Origin: Flectobacillus sp. BAB-3569 | Lineage (GTDB): Bacteria; Bacteroidota; Bacteroidia; Cytophagales; Spirosomataceae | Reading direction: 5' to 3' | DNA length: 64,000 bases | Assembly (NCBI RefSeq): GCF_002270355.1 | Contig: NZ_NJFZ01000006.1 | Coordinates: 62,001-126,000 of the forward strand | In this document: piece by piece, positions 27,440 to 35,797 of the stretch | Position numbering within the stretch: position 1 is the first letter of the stretch | How the letters are laid out: each line of letters begins with the position of its first letter | Made by a program: the position numbers and the translations under genes | The notes under the pieces: model-generated | The model's input: the letters and a program-made list of their open reading frames with translations, nothing else | Told to the model about the DNA's origin: nothing | Database searches by the model: none

Positions 27440-27459
27440 GGGTGTCGAAATCGGCACCC
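27440..27459 (+). terminator. Weak hairpin after the ABC exporter gene
   Basis: GGGTGTCGA and TCGGCACCC form a 9-bp stem with one G-T wobble and a two-base spacer, followed by the T-rich AATTTATTG. It may partly end transcription before the next gene. Confidence 0.4.
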
Positions 27460-27480
27460 TAATTTATTGTACCCAAATAC

Positions 27481-28416
27481 ATGTCCAATCACATTACCCG
27501 TTATGAAGGTTTGATTGCTTCTCAAACCTTTGATAAAGTTACTAGCAAGCTACAAAAGCAATTTGTACAAAACCTCAAACGGCTGGAAGCACTCAAAGTA
27601 GAAGTTGCCGAAGCCAAAGCCTTTGAGCGTGCTGTAGAAGTTCAAGTTGCCAAAGATATTGCTCCTCTGCACCGAAAATATAACCAACGATTGGGAGATA
27701 TGCTCCTGATTTTGGACTCACATTATGGACGCTTGACTGAAGAGGAAAATTATAAACTTGGCTTCTATATTGCCACAATGGTCAGTCAGTTGTTGGCCTC
27801 GGGTCTACAACATTTACAGCCTTTGTACGAGAAATACCAAGAATATCTCATTTCAGATTCTCAAGAAGTAGATATGCCATCAGAAGAGGAGGACGATGAA
27901 GAAGATATTCCTGAAGAATGGAACGAGCAAGATAATCGCATTTTTGAGCGAGTCGAAGAAACTTTACCACCCATTACCAACAAAACCGCTCGTTCGATTT
28001 ATATGGAATTAGTAAAGGAATTTCACCCAGATTTGGAATCGGACGAGGAGGAAAAGCTTCGTAAAACTAAATTGATGCACTTAATTACAGAGGCTTATTC
28101 CAAAAACGACCTTTATGAATTATTGAAGCTTCGAATGACGCTGATTACGGAACAAGAAAAGCCTCAGACTTTTGTCGAACCACAACTCAAGCGTTATAAC
28201 AAGATTTTGATTAAGCAGATTTTGTTTTTGGAAAAAGAATTAAAAGATATTCAGACAGGAGCATATTGGCAGTTTGGAAAAGGTAATTACAAAACGATGG
28301 ATATTAGTATTATTACTGAAATGAATTCCATTAAAAAAGCAACCAAACAATTAGAGTTTCATAAGCAAGTGCTCAAATCAAGGGAATATGTCGTGCAGTT
28401 TTTGAGTAATTATTAA
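27481..28416 (+). CDS. J-domain-like protein of unknown function
   Basis: The 311-residue, charged, mostly helical protein contains an embedded J-like motif, YMELVKEFHPDLESDEEE (about 180-197), with the HPD tripeptide that in DnaJ stimulates Hsp70. It is followed by a helix with ITEAYSKNDLYELLKL, as in J-domain helices III-IV. It has an N-terminal coiled region and an acidic stretch at about 137-152 (PSEEEDDEEDIPEEW). No other DnaJ domains or membrane segments are seen. A cytosolic Hsp70 co-chaperone is a reasonable guess. Downstream lies an intergenic repeat of family E. Confidence 0.65.
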   Translation: MSNHITRYEGLIASQTFDKVTSKLQKQFVQNLKRLEALKVEVAEAKAFERAVEVQVAKDIAPLHRKYNQRLGDMLLILDSHYGRLTEEENYKLGFYIATMVSQLLASGLQHLQPLYEKYQEYLISDSQEVDMPSEEEDDEEDIPEEWNEQDNRIFERVEETLPPITNKTARSIYMELVKEFHPDLESDEEEKLRKTKLMHLITEAYSKNDLYELLKLRMTLITEQEKPQTFVEPQLKRYNKILIKQILFLEKELKDIQTGAYWQFGKGNYKTMDISIITEMNSIKKATKQLEFHKQVLKSREYVVQFLSNY

Positions 28417-28420
28417 TATG

Positions 28421-28630
28421 CGCTAGGCTATAAGCCGTAGGCATTAGGCAAGCACAATTTGGCTTTCGACTTTCAGCAATGGGCTTTCGGTAAAAAACTC
28501 CCATGAATTCAAAGAAGCTTTTTTACTTTATGCCTACGGATTATAACCCGAAGTGTATTAGTGCAGAATTAGGACTAATAGTTAGGAAACATATCTATGA
28601 AGCCTCATGCTGAAAGCCGATAGCCCAATG
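28421..28630. repeat. Family E intergenic repeat between convergent genes
   Basis: The gap contains GCTAGGCTATAAGCCGTAGGC, GGCTTTCGACTTTCAGC and GGGCTTTCGGTAAAA on one side and, inverted, ATGCCTACGGATTATAACCC and GCTGAAAGCCGATAGCCC on the other. The overall form is a large imperfect palindrome. No gene is seen. Confidence 0.6.
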
Positions 28631-29302
28631 CTAATATTTGTATTTTTCCGCTACTTTTTCATAAAAATACGACTCGCCTTTTTCCTCAATATCATCGTAG
28701 GTATATATTTCACGATGTTTATTGCGAAGGGCATATTTTACCAACATAAAATCGCCTATGCAGCCCATGGTGTGAAGCGCCAATAAGAGGATAGTCGTAA
28801 ATTGCCAAGCGGGAAAAAGAAAAATAGAAGCTATCAATAAAGGAGTAATAATGGCAAAAGGCATAATGGCTAACCAAATAAGCTCCTTGAGATTTATCGC
28901 AAATTTCTGAGCATATGCATACGCCATCATGCCTTTCCAACTCCAACCAAAACCTATCTTTGGTGCGCCTAATATTTTAAATACAGCTCCATGAATAAGC
29001 TCGTGTACAGGTAATAGTAATACAAAGAATAATAGAACTCCACCAAACAATGAGCTCAAACCGTGTAAATCACCTCTAAATGCTGCTGGAATGATGCTCA
29101 CTAAGCCGTATCCTACCAAAGCTCCTAAAAGCATCAATAACACCAAAGGAAGATATCTTGAAAGAGGTCTATCGGTGCTGGTATCTGTTCCTGCACTCAT
29201 CTCTCTTGCCAAGAATGTACCCATTTCATCAATATGAAAAGCATCTATCAATTCAAACTCCTTGTTGTTTTGTAATTCTTCGGGTGTTGGACGTTGAGCC
29301 AT
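28631..29302 (-). CDS. DUF3267 membrane protein with HExxH motif
   Basis: The 223-residue protein has four or five hydrophobic segments and a central zinc-protease-like motif PVHELIHGAVFKILGAP, which is typical of the DUF3267 family (putative integral-membrane metallopeptidases). The ATG at 29302 (MAQRPTPEELQNN) gives the natural start; an upstream in-frame start at 29338 would add a stretch of hydrophobic residues that looks accidental. It lies 50 bases downstream of ilvA on the same strand and may share its transcript, though no functional tie is known. The protease activity is an inference from the motif. Confidence 0.78.
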   Translation of the reverse strand: MAQRPTPEELQNNKEFELIDAFHIDEMGTFLAREMSAGTDTSTDRPLSRYLPLVLLMLLGALVGYGLVSIIPAAFRGDLHGLSSLFGGVLLFFVLLLPVHELIHGAVFKILGAPKIGFGWSWKGMMAYAYAQKFAINLKELIWLAIMPFAIITPLLIASIFLFPAWQFTTILLLALHTMGCIGDFMLVKYALRNKHREIYTYDDIEEKGESYFYEKVAEKYKY

Positions 29303-29352
29303 AAGGATTATACAAGTTATGAGTTTATAATTGGACAAGATAATAAGTACGA

Positions 29353-30615
29353 TTAGACCAAAAATGTAAATAAATCTGGTTTTTCGTTGAGTAATTGGTA
29401 TTGGATTTTATTTTCCTCCATACGCATAAGAAGAGGGTCAAAATCTTCTTTGTATTTTAACTCAATGCCAAGCAAAACAGGTCCAGACTCACGGTTGGTT
29501 TTCTTTTGGTATTCAAAATGGGTAATATCATCGTTTTCGCCCAATACATTATTAAGGAAATTTCTCAATGCTCCAGCACGTTGCGGAAAACGAATAATAA
29601 AGTAATGTTTCAATCCTTCGTAAAGTAAAGAACGCTCTTTTATTTCTTCGGTACGAGTAATATCATTGTTGCCTCCCGACACCAAGCATACTACATTTTT
29701 ACCTTTTATTTCTTCTTGTAAAAAATCCAAAGCAGCAATTGTCAAAGCACCCGCTGGCTCTGCTACAATCGCCGATTCGTTATATAATTCTAAAATAGTG
29801 GTGCATACCTTTCCTTCAGGTACCACAATGATATCATCGAGGGTTTGCTTACAGATTTCGAAGGTTTTATCGCCTACACGCTTTACAGCTGCTCCGTCCA
29901 CAAATTTGTCGATCGTTTCCAATTCTACCACATGCCCAGCATTGATACTTGCTTTCATAGATGGTGCCCCTTGTGGCTCAATCCCAATGATTTTGGTATG
30001 TGGAGAAAGTTGTTTAAATACCGTAGATGTGCCAGCCGCAACACCACCGCCACCGATAGCCAAAAGAATATAATCTATTTTGACATCGGCATCCTTAAAA
30101 ATCTCTAAACCAACCGTGCCTTGTCCTGCAATAACGTCCATATCATCGAATGGATGCACGTAAGTAGCATTTTGTTGCTCACAGTAGATTTTGGCCGCAT
30201 TGGAAGCATCGTCATAGGTATCGCCAACCAACTGAATATCGATATGTTCACGACCAAACATTTTCACGGATTTAATCTTTTGATTTGGGGTTGTAGTAGG
30301 CATAAAAACTGTACCCTTCACCTTCATTTTATGGCAGGCATAGGCCATACCTTGAGCATGATTACCTGCACTGGCACATACAACACCTTTATTGAGAGCC
30401 TCTTTCGATAACTTTACCATTTTGTTGTAGGCTCCACGAATTTTGTAAGAACGCACAATTTGGAGGTCTTCGCGTTTCAAGAAAATATTAGCCTGATAAC
30501 GTTCTGACAAAATAAGATTTTCCATCAAAGGCGTGTGAGAAGCCACGCCACGGAGGCATTCTGCCGCATCATAGATGCTTTCGAGCGAAGGAAATTGTGC
30601 TGTTCGTGTATTCAT
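29353..30615 (-). CDS. ilvA: Threonine ammonia-lyase (threonine deaminase)
   Basis: IlvA converts threonine to 2-oxobutanoate, the first committed step to isoleucine, in the cytoplasm with PLP. The 420 residues show the PLP-lysine region LKREDLQIVRSYKIRGAYNKM, the phosphate-binding GGGGVAAG loop and SGGNND. The C-terminal part (about 325-420, HYFIIRFPQRAGALRNFLNNV) is one ACT-like regulatory domain, so it is shorter than the 514-residue E. coli enzyme with two. It lies downstream of ilvC on the same strand, but a gap of over 500 bases with repeats separates them, so its own promoter is likely. Confidence 0.95.
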   Translation of the reverse strand: MNTRTAQFPSLESIYDAAECLRGVASHTPLMENLILSERYQANIFLKREDLQIVRSYKIRGAYNKMVKLSKEALNKGVVCASAGNHAQGMAYACHKMKVKGTVFMPTTTPNQKIKSVKMFGREHIDIQLVGDTYDDASNAAKIYCEQQNATYVHPFDDMDVIAGQGTVGLEIFKDADVKIDYILLAIGGGGVAAGTSTVFKQLSPHTKIIGIEPQGAPSMKASINAGHVVELETIDKFVDGAAVKRVGDKTFEICKQTLDDIIVVPEGKVCTTILELYNESAIVAEPAGALTIAALDFLQEEIKGKNVVCLVSGGNNDITRTEEIKERSLLYEGLKHYFIIRFPQRAGALRNFLNNVLGENDDITHFEYQKKTNRESGPVLLGIELKYKEDFDPLLMRMEENKIQYQLLNEKPDLFTFLV

Positions 30616-30730
30616 AAAATTGTTGTAGGTAAAAGATTATCAGTTAACAGTGTATCCGTTAGACTTCAACAGTATCAATTTAATAAATTCTTTTACTTGA
30701 TAGATTAAATATGGGGGATAATGAGAGAAC

Positions 30731-30818
30731 AATTGTGAATTATGAATGATGAATTGTGAATGTAAGTCGTTGATTATTAGATTTATATTCACAATTCATC
30801 ATTCGCAACTCATCATTA
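30731..30818. repeat. Imperfect palindrome of GTGAATTATGAATGATG words
   Basis: The left arm starting AATTGTGAATTATGAATGAT and the right arm starting ATTCACAATTCATCATTCGC can pair over about 28 bases with a few mismatches, around a loop near 30762-30786. Similar words sit next to other repeat copies (for example 11256 and 11430). Confidence 0.6.
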
Positions 30819-30845
30819 AGTGACTGAATGGTGAATCATGAATTA

Positions 30846-30985
30846 GCAGTGAACGAAGTACCTATTTCGGATATCGGATGTTGGATTTCGGAAGTGTAAA
30901 CTTCTATATTTTGCAAAAAGCAAAGGTATTTTACTTTATTTCCGAAATCAGAAATCCGCAATAGTTAGAATTCCTTCTGATTGTA
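30846..30985. mobile_element. MITE-like element, family A copy 3 (inverted)
   Basis: Read on the minus strand it has the family boxes CTATTGCGGATTTCTGATTT, GGAAATAAAGTAAAATACC and CCGAAATCCAACATCCGATA in the same order and spacing as copies 1 and 2. Its ends have drifted from the ACTGTACGAAGGATT terminus of copy 1, so the limits given are approximate. Confidence 0.72.
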
Positions 30986-31128
30986 TTCTTACAACTAGCA
31001 ATAACTTTCGTGCTTTTCTAAAACACAAATGAGTGAATAATAGATAGCAATCCATTACTCACTCATTGTTATAGCCAGTTTGAACAATAATGAAGATTTT
31101 AAGCCTTCAAATTCCTCAAATTAAAGAA

Positions 31129-32172
31129 CTAGTTTCTTTCTGGACGAAGGCTACGTACAGCTGCACCAGCTCTCCACATTTCAGACTCACGAAGCTCTTC
31201 TAATTCAGCTTCCAACTTCACGCGGTAGTCAGGTTGAGAGTTCAAAGTGATAGAACGCTCAGCTTCAGCTTGAGTTTTTACAGAGTTGTACAATTGAGCG
31301 AATACAGGCTTAGTAGCTTCTTTGAAAGGTCTCCACCAGTCCAAAGCACCACGTTGAGCTGTTGTAGAGCAGTTAGCGTACATCCAGTCCATACCGTTTT
31401 CAGCTACTAATGGCATTAAAGATTGAGTTAACTCTTCAACTGTTTCGTTGAATGCTTCAGATGGAGAGTGACCGTTTTCGCGCAATACTTCGTATTGAGC
31501 AGCAAAGATACCTTGGATAGCACCCATCAAAGTACCACGCTCACCAGTTAAGTCAGAAGTTACTTCTTTGTAGAAGTCAGTTTCGAACAAATAACCTGAA
31601 CCTACACCGATAGCCATAGCGATACATTTCTCACGAGCTTTACCAGTAGCATCTTGGTAAACAGCGAAAGAAGAGTTCAAACCTTTACCTTCTACGAACA
31701 AACGACGAAGAGAAGTACCTGAACCTTTAGGAGCTGCCAAGAATACGTCAACATCTGCAGGAGGAACGATACCAGTTTTCTCTTTGTAAGTGATACCGAA
31801 TCCGTGAGAGAAATACAATGATTTTCCAGCAGTCAAATATTTCTTAACAGTTGGCCACAATTCGATTTGAGCAGCATCTGAAAGCAAGTAGCAAATGATA
31901 GTACCTTTTTCTAAAGCTTCTTCGATTTCGAACAAAGTTTCACCTGGAACCCAACCGTCAGCTACAGCTTTGTCATAAGTTTTACCTTTACGTTGACCAA
32001 CGATTACGTTCAAGCCGTTATCTTTCATGTTCAAAGCTTGACCAGGACCTTGTACACCGTATCCAATTACAGCGATAGTTTCATTAGCCAATACTTCTCT
32101 TGCTTTTTCTAATGGGAACTCCTCACGAGTCACGATATCCTCTACCACTCCGCCAAAATTAATTTGTGCCAT
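31129..32172 (-). CDS. ilvC: Ketol-acid reductoisomerase
   Basis: IlvC carries out the second common step to valine and isoleucine, isomerising and reducing acetohydroxy acids with NADPH and Mg2+. The 347 residues show the Rossmann motif GYGVQGPGQALNMKDNG, the cofactor stretch VGQRKGKTYDKA and the metal-binding region DLTGERGTLMGAIQGIFAAQYE. The size fits the short class I enzyme. Codon use appears optimised for high expression. It is 115 bases after ilvN in the ilv run; that gap has short ACTCAACACTC repeat words. Confidence 0.97.
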   Translation of the reverse strand: MAQINFGGVVEDIVTREEFPLEKAREVLANETIAVIGYGVQGPGQALNMKDNGLNVIVGQRKGKTYDKAVADGWVPGETLFEIEEALEKGTIICYLLSDAAQIELWPTVKKYLTAGKSLYFSHGFGITYKEKTGIVPPADVDVFLAAPKGSGTSLRRLFVEGKGLNSSFAVYQDATGKAREKCIAMAIGVGSGYLFETDFYKEVTSDLTGERGTLMGAIQGIFAAQYEVLRENGHSPSEAFNETVEELTQSLMPLVAENGMDWMYANCSTTAQRGALDWWRPFKEATKPVFAQLYNSVKTQAEAERSITLNSQPDYRVKLEAELEELRESEMWRAGAAVRSLRPERN

Positions 32173-32287
32173 GATTTGATTTGTTTTTTGGAATTATGTT
32201 TTACTGAAAATTATTTACGAATGATAAATATTGGATGATTGAGGTTGGAAGATAGATACTCAACACTCACAACTCAACACTCCTAAC

Positions 32288-32821
32288 TTACACCACTTCC
32301 CAGTTGCCTTCTGGAAGGTATTCTACCAAGCCTTTTTCTGTTTTACCAACAGCCACACGACCTGATTTTAAGTATTCAAGAATTTCCCAGTTTTTGATAT
32401 ATTCATAAAATTCTGAGATTTCTTGTTCTGTACCATTTTTCTCGATTACTACATAATCAAGACCCCAGTGTACAACTTTTGCATTCCAGTCAAGGTTGAT
32501 TTCTTTGATGTTCAAAGGAGTACCCCCTAGTGGTGTTGCGATTTTGAAAAGGGCGATTTCGTTGAAAACGATTTCGTGGTCAAGGTATCCAAATACCGCT
32601 AATACATCGACTACCTTACGGATTTGGCGAACGAGTTTTTCAACAGCCTCGCGCGAATCGTGACGGATAACGATAGTAAAACGAGATACACCTACGCGCT
32701 CGGTTTCACATACGGTCAACGATTCGATGTTCAAGCGTCTACGAGTAAAGATAATCGTAATACGGTTGAGCAAACCGATGGTATTGGAAGTAAATATGGA
32801 TAACGTGTATGTTGTTTTCAT
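32288..32821 (-). CDS. ilvN: Acetolactate synthase small (regulatory) subunit
   Basis: The 177-residue protein begins with an ACT domain (about 4-75: YTLSIFTSNTIGLLNRITIIFTRR) that binds valine for feedback inhibition of the IlvB catalytic subunit, followed by the C-terminal ALS small-subunit domain. The length equals the usual bacterial IlvN/IlvH. The pairing with ilvB is broken by an acyltransferase gene lying between the two on the same strand, which is unusual since ilvB and ilvN are normally adjacent. Confidence 0.96.
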   Translation of the reverse strand: MKTTYTLSIFTSNTIGLLNRITIIFTRRRLNIESLTVCETERVGVSRFTIVIRHDSREAVEKLVRQIRKVVDVLAVFGYLDHEIVFNEIALFKIATPLGGTPLNIKEINLDWNAKVVHWGLDYVVIEKNGTEQEISEFYEYIKNWEILEYLKSGRVAVGKTEKGLVEYLPEGNWEVV

Positions 32822-32862
32822 GAGTTATTGCTAGTCAAATGTTTTAGCTAAGTAAGTCTATT

Positions 32863-33881
32863 TTAAACTTTACGAGAAAGACTCATAGCTGGCTTTTCTA
32901 TAATTCGATAGTAGATATAAGCTATACCTATTGTACTAATTAAAACGCCTATTCTGTATACTAGGATTAAACTTGGTCTATGGATATATGGCTCTAAAAT
33001 CGGCAATAATGCAACTGTAACTGGTACATGTATTAGATATAAAGAGAAAGAGATTTTTCCTAAAAAGTCTAAGACACTTATTTGCTTTTTTATAAAAAAA
33101 ATAAAACCGATGGCAAAGATTGTTGCTAATGTAATTGGAATAGCCGTATCTAAATGTAAGATTTGGCTGAGCCAGTAATAATTTAGGATTAATACAAAAG
33201 CAGACCCAATCAGCATTTCAGGTAATTCTATAATTCTAATGACATACTGAAATGCAAAAATGCCAACCATAAATATGAGGATATGAGAGTGAAAAAATAA
33301 GCTCCCAACCCACCAATAATTAAGTCCAAATAGTAGCAAATATGCAACGTGCCTAATCCAAAAGTTTTTGTTCGTTATTAATCCGAAAAACAATCCTATG
33401 TATAAGTAAAATTGTAATTCTACAAACAGTGTCCAATATGCATGATTAATGAACTCTTTACCCCAAAAAACATTGAGATAACCAATATTGAGTAACACCG
33501 TGGTCCAATCAAGATCAAGAGGTTTGTTTCTATAAACAAAATGCTCAATAAGCTTTAAAAGCACTAATAGCGCAATAGAAGCCACATATGGTAATTCAAT
33601 TCGAACGAGTCGTCTTTTGAATAGATTACCAAAGTTTTGAATATCATACTTATTTCTATACATAGATAGTGGTATGATAAACCCTGAAATCACAAAAAAA
33701 ACTTGAACGCCTAAGTATCCATATTCTGATGCTTTTACTAATAATTTGCTTGCTGGAAGTAATTTTTGTTCTGAAAAAAATGAACAAAGTACACTGCTAA
33801 ACACGCTATTCCTCTCAGCATTTGCACAGAATGTATCTGACTTTTATTGTAAACTTGTTCTCTTAGACTTTCAAATTTCAT
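32863..33881 (-). pseudogene. Acyltransferase 3 (OafA/YrhL-like) membrane protein, apparent frameshift
   Basis: Acyltransferase-3 proteins add acetyl or other acyl groups to surface sugars and have about ten membrane helices. The main frame (32863-33804) lacks the family N-terminus. Reading the other frame from an ATG at 33881 gives MKFESLREQVYN and then SVQMLRGIACLAVYFVHFF with the conserved Arg and His; adding one base to the A7 run at 33774-33780 (T on the coding strand) joins it to SEQKLLPASKLLV and YGYLGVQVFFVISGF. So the gene appears intact apart from one missing base. Its place between ilvB and ilvN, 102 and 41 bases from each, is surprising for a cell-surface enzyme. Confidence 0.85.
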
Positions 33882-33983
33882 TTATACAGTTGTTAAATGG
33901 ACTTACTATTTAATTTTCAAATATACAAATAGCCTGTACTTTAATGAAATATGATATTAGTAAAAGAAGTGATACCACTTCTT

Positions 33984-35729
33984 TTACTCTAAAATTACAT
34001 TAGTAACACATGTACCAGCTGGTACCATTGGGAACACGTTTTCTTCTTTTTCACAGATAATTTCAAGCAAATAAGGTTTATCTGAGTTCAACAAAGTGTC
34101 TAGTGATTCTGAAAGTTGAGCACGATCAGAAACGGTGTGTCCTGCAATACCAAATCCTTTTGCGATCGTGATAAAATCAGGGTTTTGTAATTCTACAAAT
34201 GAATAGCGTCTGTCGAAGAATAACTGTTGCCACTGGCGTACCATTCCAAGGAAATTATTGTTCAGAATGATGATTTTAACAGGTAAGCCACTTTGAGCAA
34301 TTGTTCCCAGCTCTTGAAGAGTCATCTGGAAACCACCATCACCGATAATTGCTACTACTTCACGGTCTGGAGCACCAACTTTAGCACCAAATGCCGCTGG
34401 AAGTGCAAAACCCATGGTTCCAGCACCACCTGAAGTTACACTTGAGAATGGCTTTTTGAAACGATAATAACGATTTGAAATCATTTGGTGCTGACCAACG
34501 TCGGTAACTGTCACGGCCTCACCTTTTGTTTTCTCAGAAAGCATTACTACTGCTTCACCCATTTTGATTTGGTCGCCGTCGTGGAAAATATCTTTCTTCG
34601 TGATTTTTTCGTATTCGATAGCATCGTATTTAGCAAACTCAGCACGCCATTCAGGGAAAGAGTTTTGGTTTACTAAAGGAATCAACGCTTTCAAAGCTTC
34701 TTTCGCATCGCCCACAACTGGTGCATCGGCAAATACGTTTTTATTGATTTCTGCAGGGTCAATTTCGATATGGATTACTTTAGCTTGCTTCGCATAAGTA
34801 TTCAAATCACCTGTAATGCGGTCGTCAAAACGCATACCAATAGCAATAAGCACGTCACATTCATTAGTTAATACGTTTGCACCGTAGTTACCGTGCATAC
34901 CTGGCCAGCCTACATATAAAGGGTGATCAGCATCAACTGCCGACATACCCAACAACGTTGTTGCTACAGGAATTCCAGTTTTTTCAATAAACGCCTTTAA
35001 CTCATCTTGAGCATCGGCCAACAATACTCCATGACCAGCCAAGATATAAGGCTTTTGAGCTGCATTAATTAATTTGGCTGCTGCCTCAACATGTTCTTGC
35101 TTAGGTACAGTACGAGGACGATAGCTAATAATATCCACTGATTTTGGATAGTGGAAAGGCTTCGTCATTTTATCAGTTTGTGCTGTACGAGTAATATCAA
35201 TCAATACAGGACCTGGACGACCAGCTTCTGCAATATGAAATGCTTTTGCAATAATTTCTGGAATCTCATTGGCATCTACCACTTGGTAGTTCCATTTTGT
35301 AATAGGCATTGAAATACCAATGATATCACATTCTTGGAAAGCATCAGTACCTAACAAATTGCCTTTTACTTGACCCACAATACAAACCATTGGGGTAGAG
35401 TCTAGCATGGCATCAGCAATAGGAGTCATGAGGTTAGTTGCTCCCGGACCAGAAGTCACCATTGCGACACCTGCACGGTTTGTCATACGAGCATAACCTT
35501 GTGCTGCGTGACCTGCACCTTGCTCATGGCGCACCAGAATGTGCTTGAGTCTATCTTGATAATCATAAAGCGCATCATAAGTAGGCATGATGGCGCCACC
35601 CGGATAGCCGAAGATTGTATCAACACCTTGCTCGACTAAAGATTGCATTATGGCCTGCGCGCCCGTAAGAAACTGTTCTGTTTCTTTTGCTTTGGGTTCT
35701 GCGGTCATGGTTTGTGTCTGTGCTGCCAT
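33984..35729 (-). CDS. ilvB: Acetolactate synthase large (catalytic) subunit
   Basis: IlvB is the ThDP/FAD enzyme that makes acetolactate and acetohydroxybutyrate, the branch point for valine/leucine and isoleucine. The 581 residues have the N-terminal pyrimidine-binding domain (IFGYPGGAIMPTYDAL, VRHEQGAGHAAQGYAR with the catalytic Glu), a central FAD/linker domain and the C-terminal ThDP domain with GDGGFQMTLQELGTIA and NNNFLGMVRQWQQLFF. All the expected residues are present. It is in the ilv run, after a GT-C-like membrane gene and before the acyltransferase. Confidence 0.97.
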   Translation of the reverse strand: MAAQTQTMTAEPKAKETEQFLTGAQAIMQSLVEQGVDTIFGYPGGAIMPTYDALYDYQDRLKHILVRHEQGAGHAAQGYARMTNRAGVAMVTSGPGATNLMTPIADAMLDSTPMVCIVGQVKGNLLGTDAFQECDIIGISMPITKWNYQVVDANEIPEIIAKAFHIAEAGRPGPVLIDITRTAQTDKMTKPFHYPKSVDIISYRPRTVPKQEHVEAAAKLINAAQKPYILAGHGVLLADAQDELKAFIEKTGIPVATTLLGMSAVDADHPLYVGWPGMHGNYGANVLTNECDVLIAIGMRFDDRITGDLNTYAKQAKVIHIEIDPAEINKNVFADAPVVGDAKEALKALIPLVNQNSFPEWRAEFAKYDAIEYEKITKKDIFHDGDQIKMGEAVVMLSEKTKGEAVTVTDVGQHQMISNRYYRFKKPFSSVTSGGAGTMGFALPAAFGAKVGAPDREVVAIIGDGGFQMTLQELGTIAQSGLPVKIIILNNNFLGMVRQWQQLFFDRRYSFVELQNPDFITIAKGFGIAGHTVSDRAQLSESLDTLLNSDKPYLLEIICEKEENVFPMVPAGTCVTNVILE

Positions 35730-35797
35730 GCGATTTTTGTAATTAAAATGTTGAACTCCGAAGAGTTGAATGCTAATTCTCGTTTTTGTGGTTTTGT

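Larger units (their letters stand above)
30616..31128. repeat. Repeat-filled gap between ilvC and ilvA
   Basis: The 513-base gap has no gene. It holds an inverted pair at about 30731-30818 built from AATTGTGAATTATGAATG and ATTCACAATTCATCATTC, then the inverted family A element (30846-30985), then GAGTGA/TCACTC words near 31031-31065. Confidence 0.7.

Noticed and set aside
14846-33780. Coding-strand poly-T only slippage as a shared programmed mechanism
   Set aside because: Four of the five breaks are in coding-strand T runs, but the cytochrome c break is in a coding-strand A run, so strand-specific slippage does not explain all cases; sequence error is simpler.
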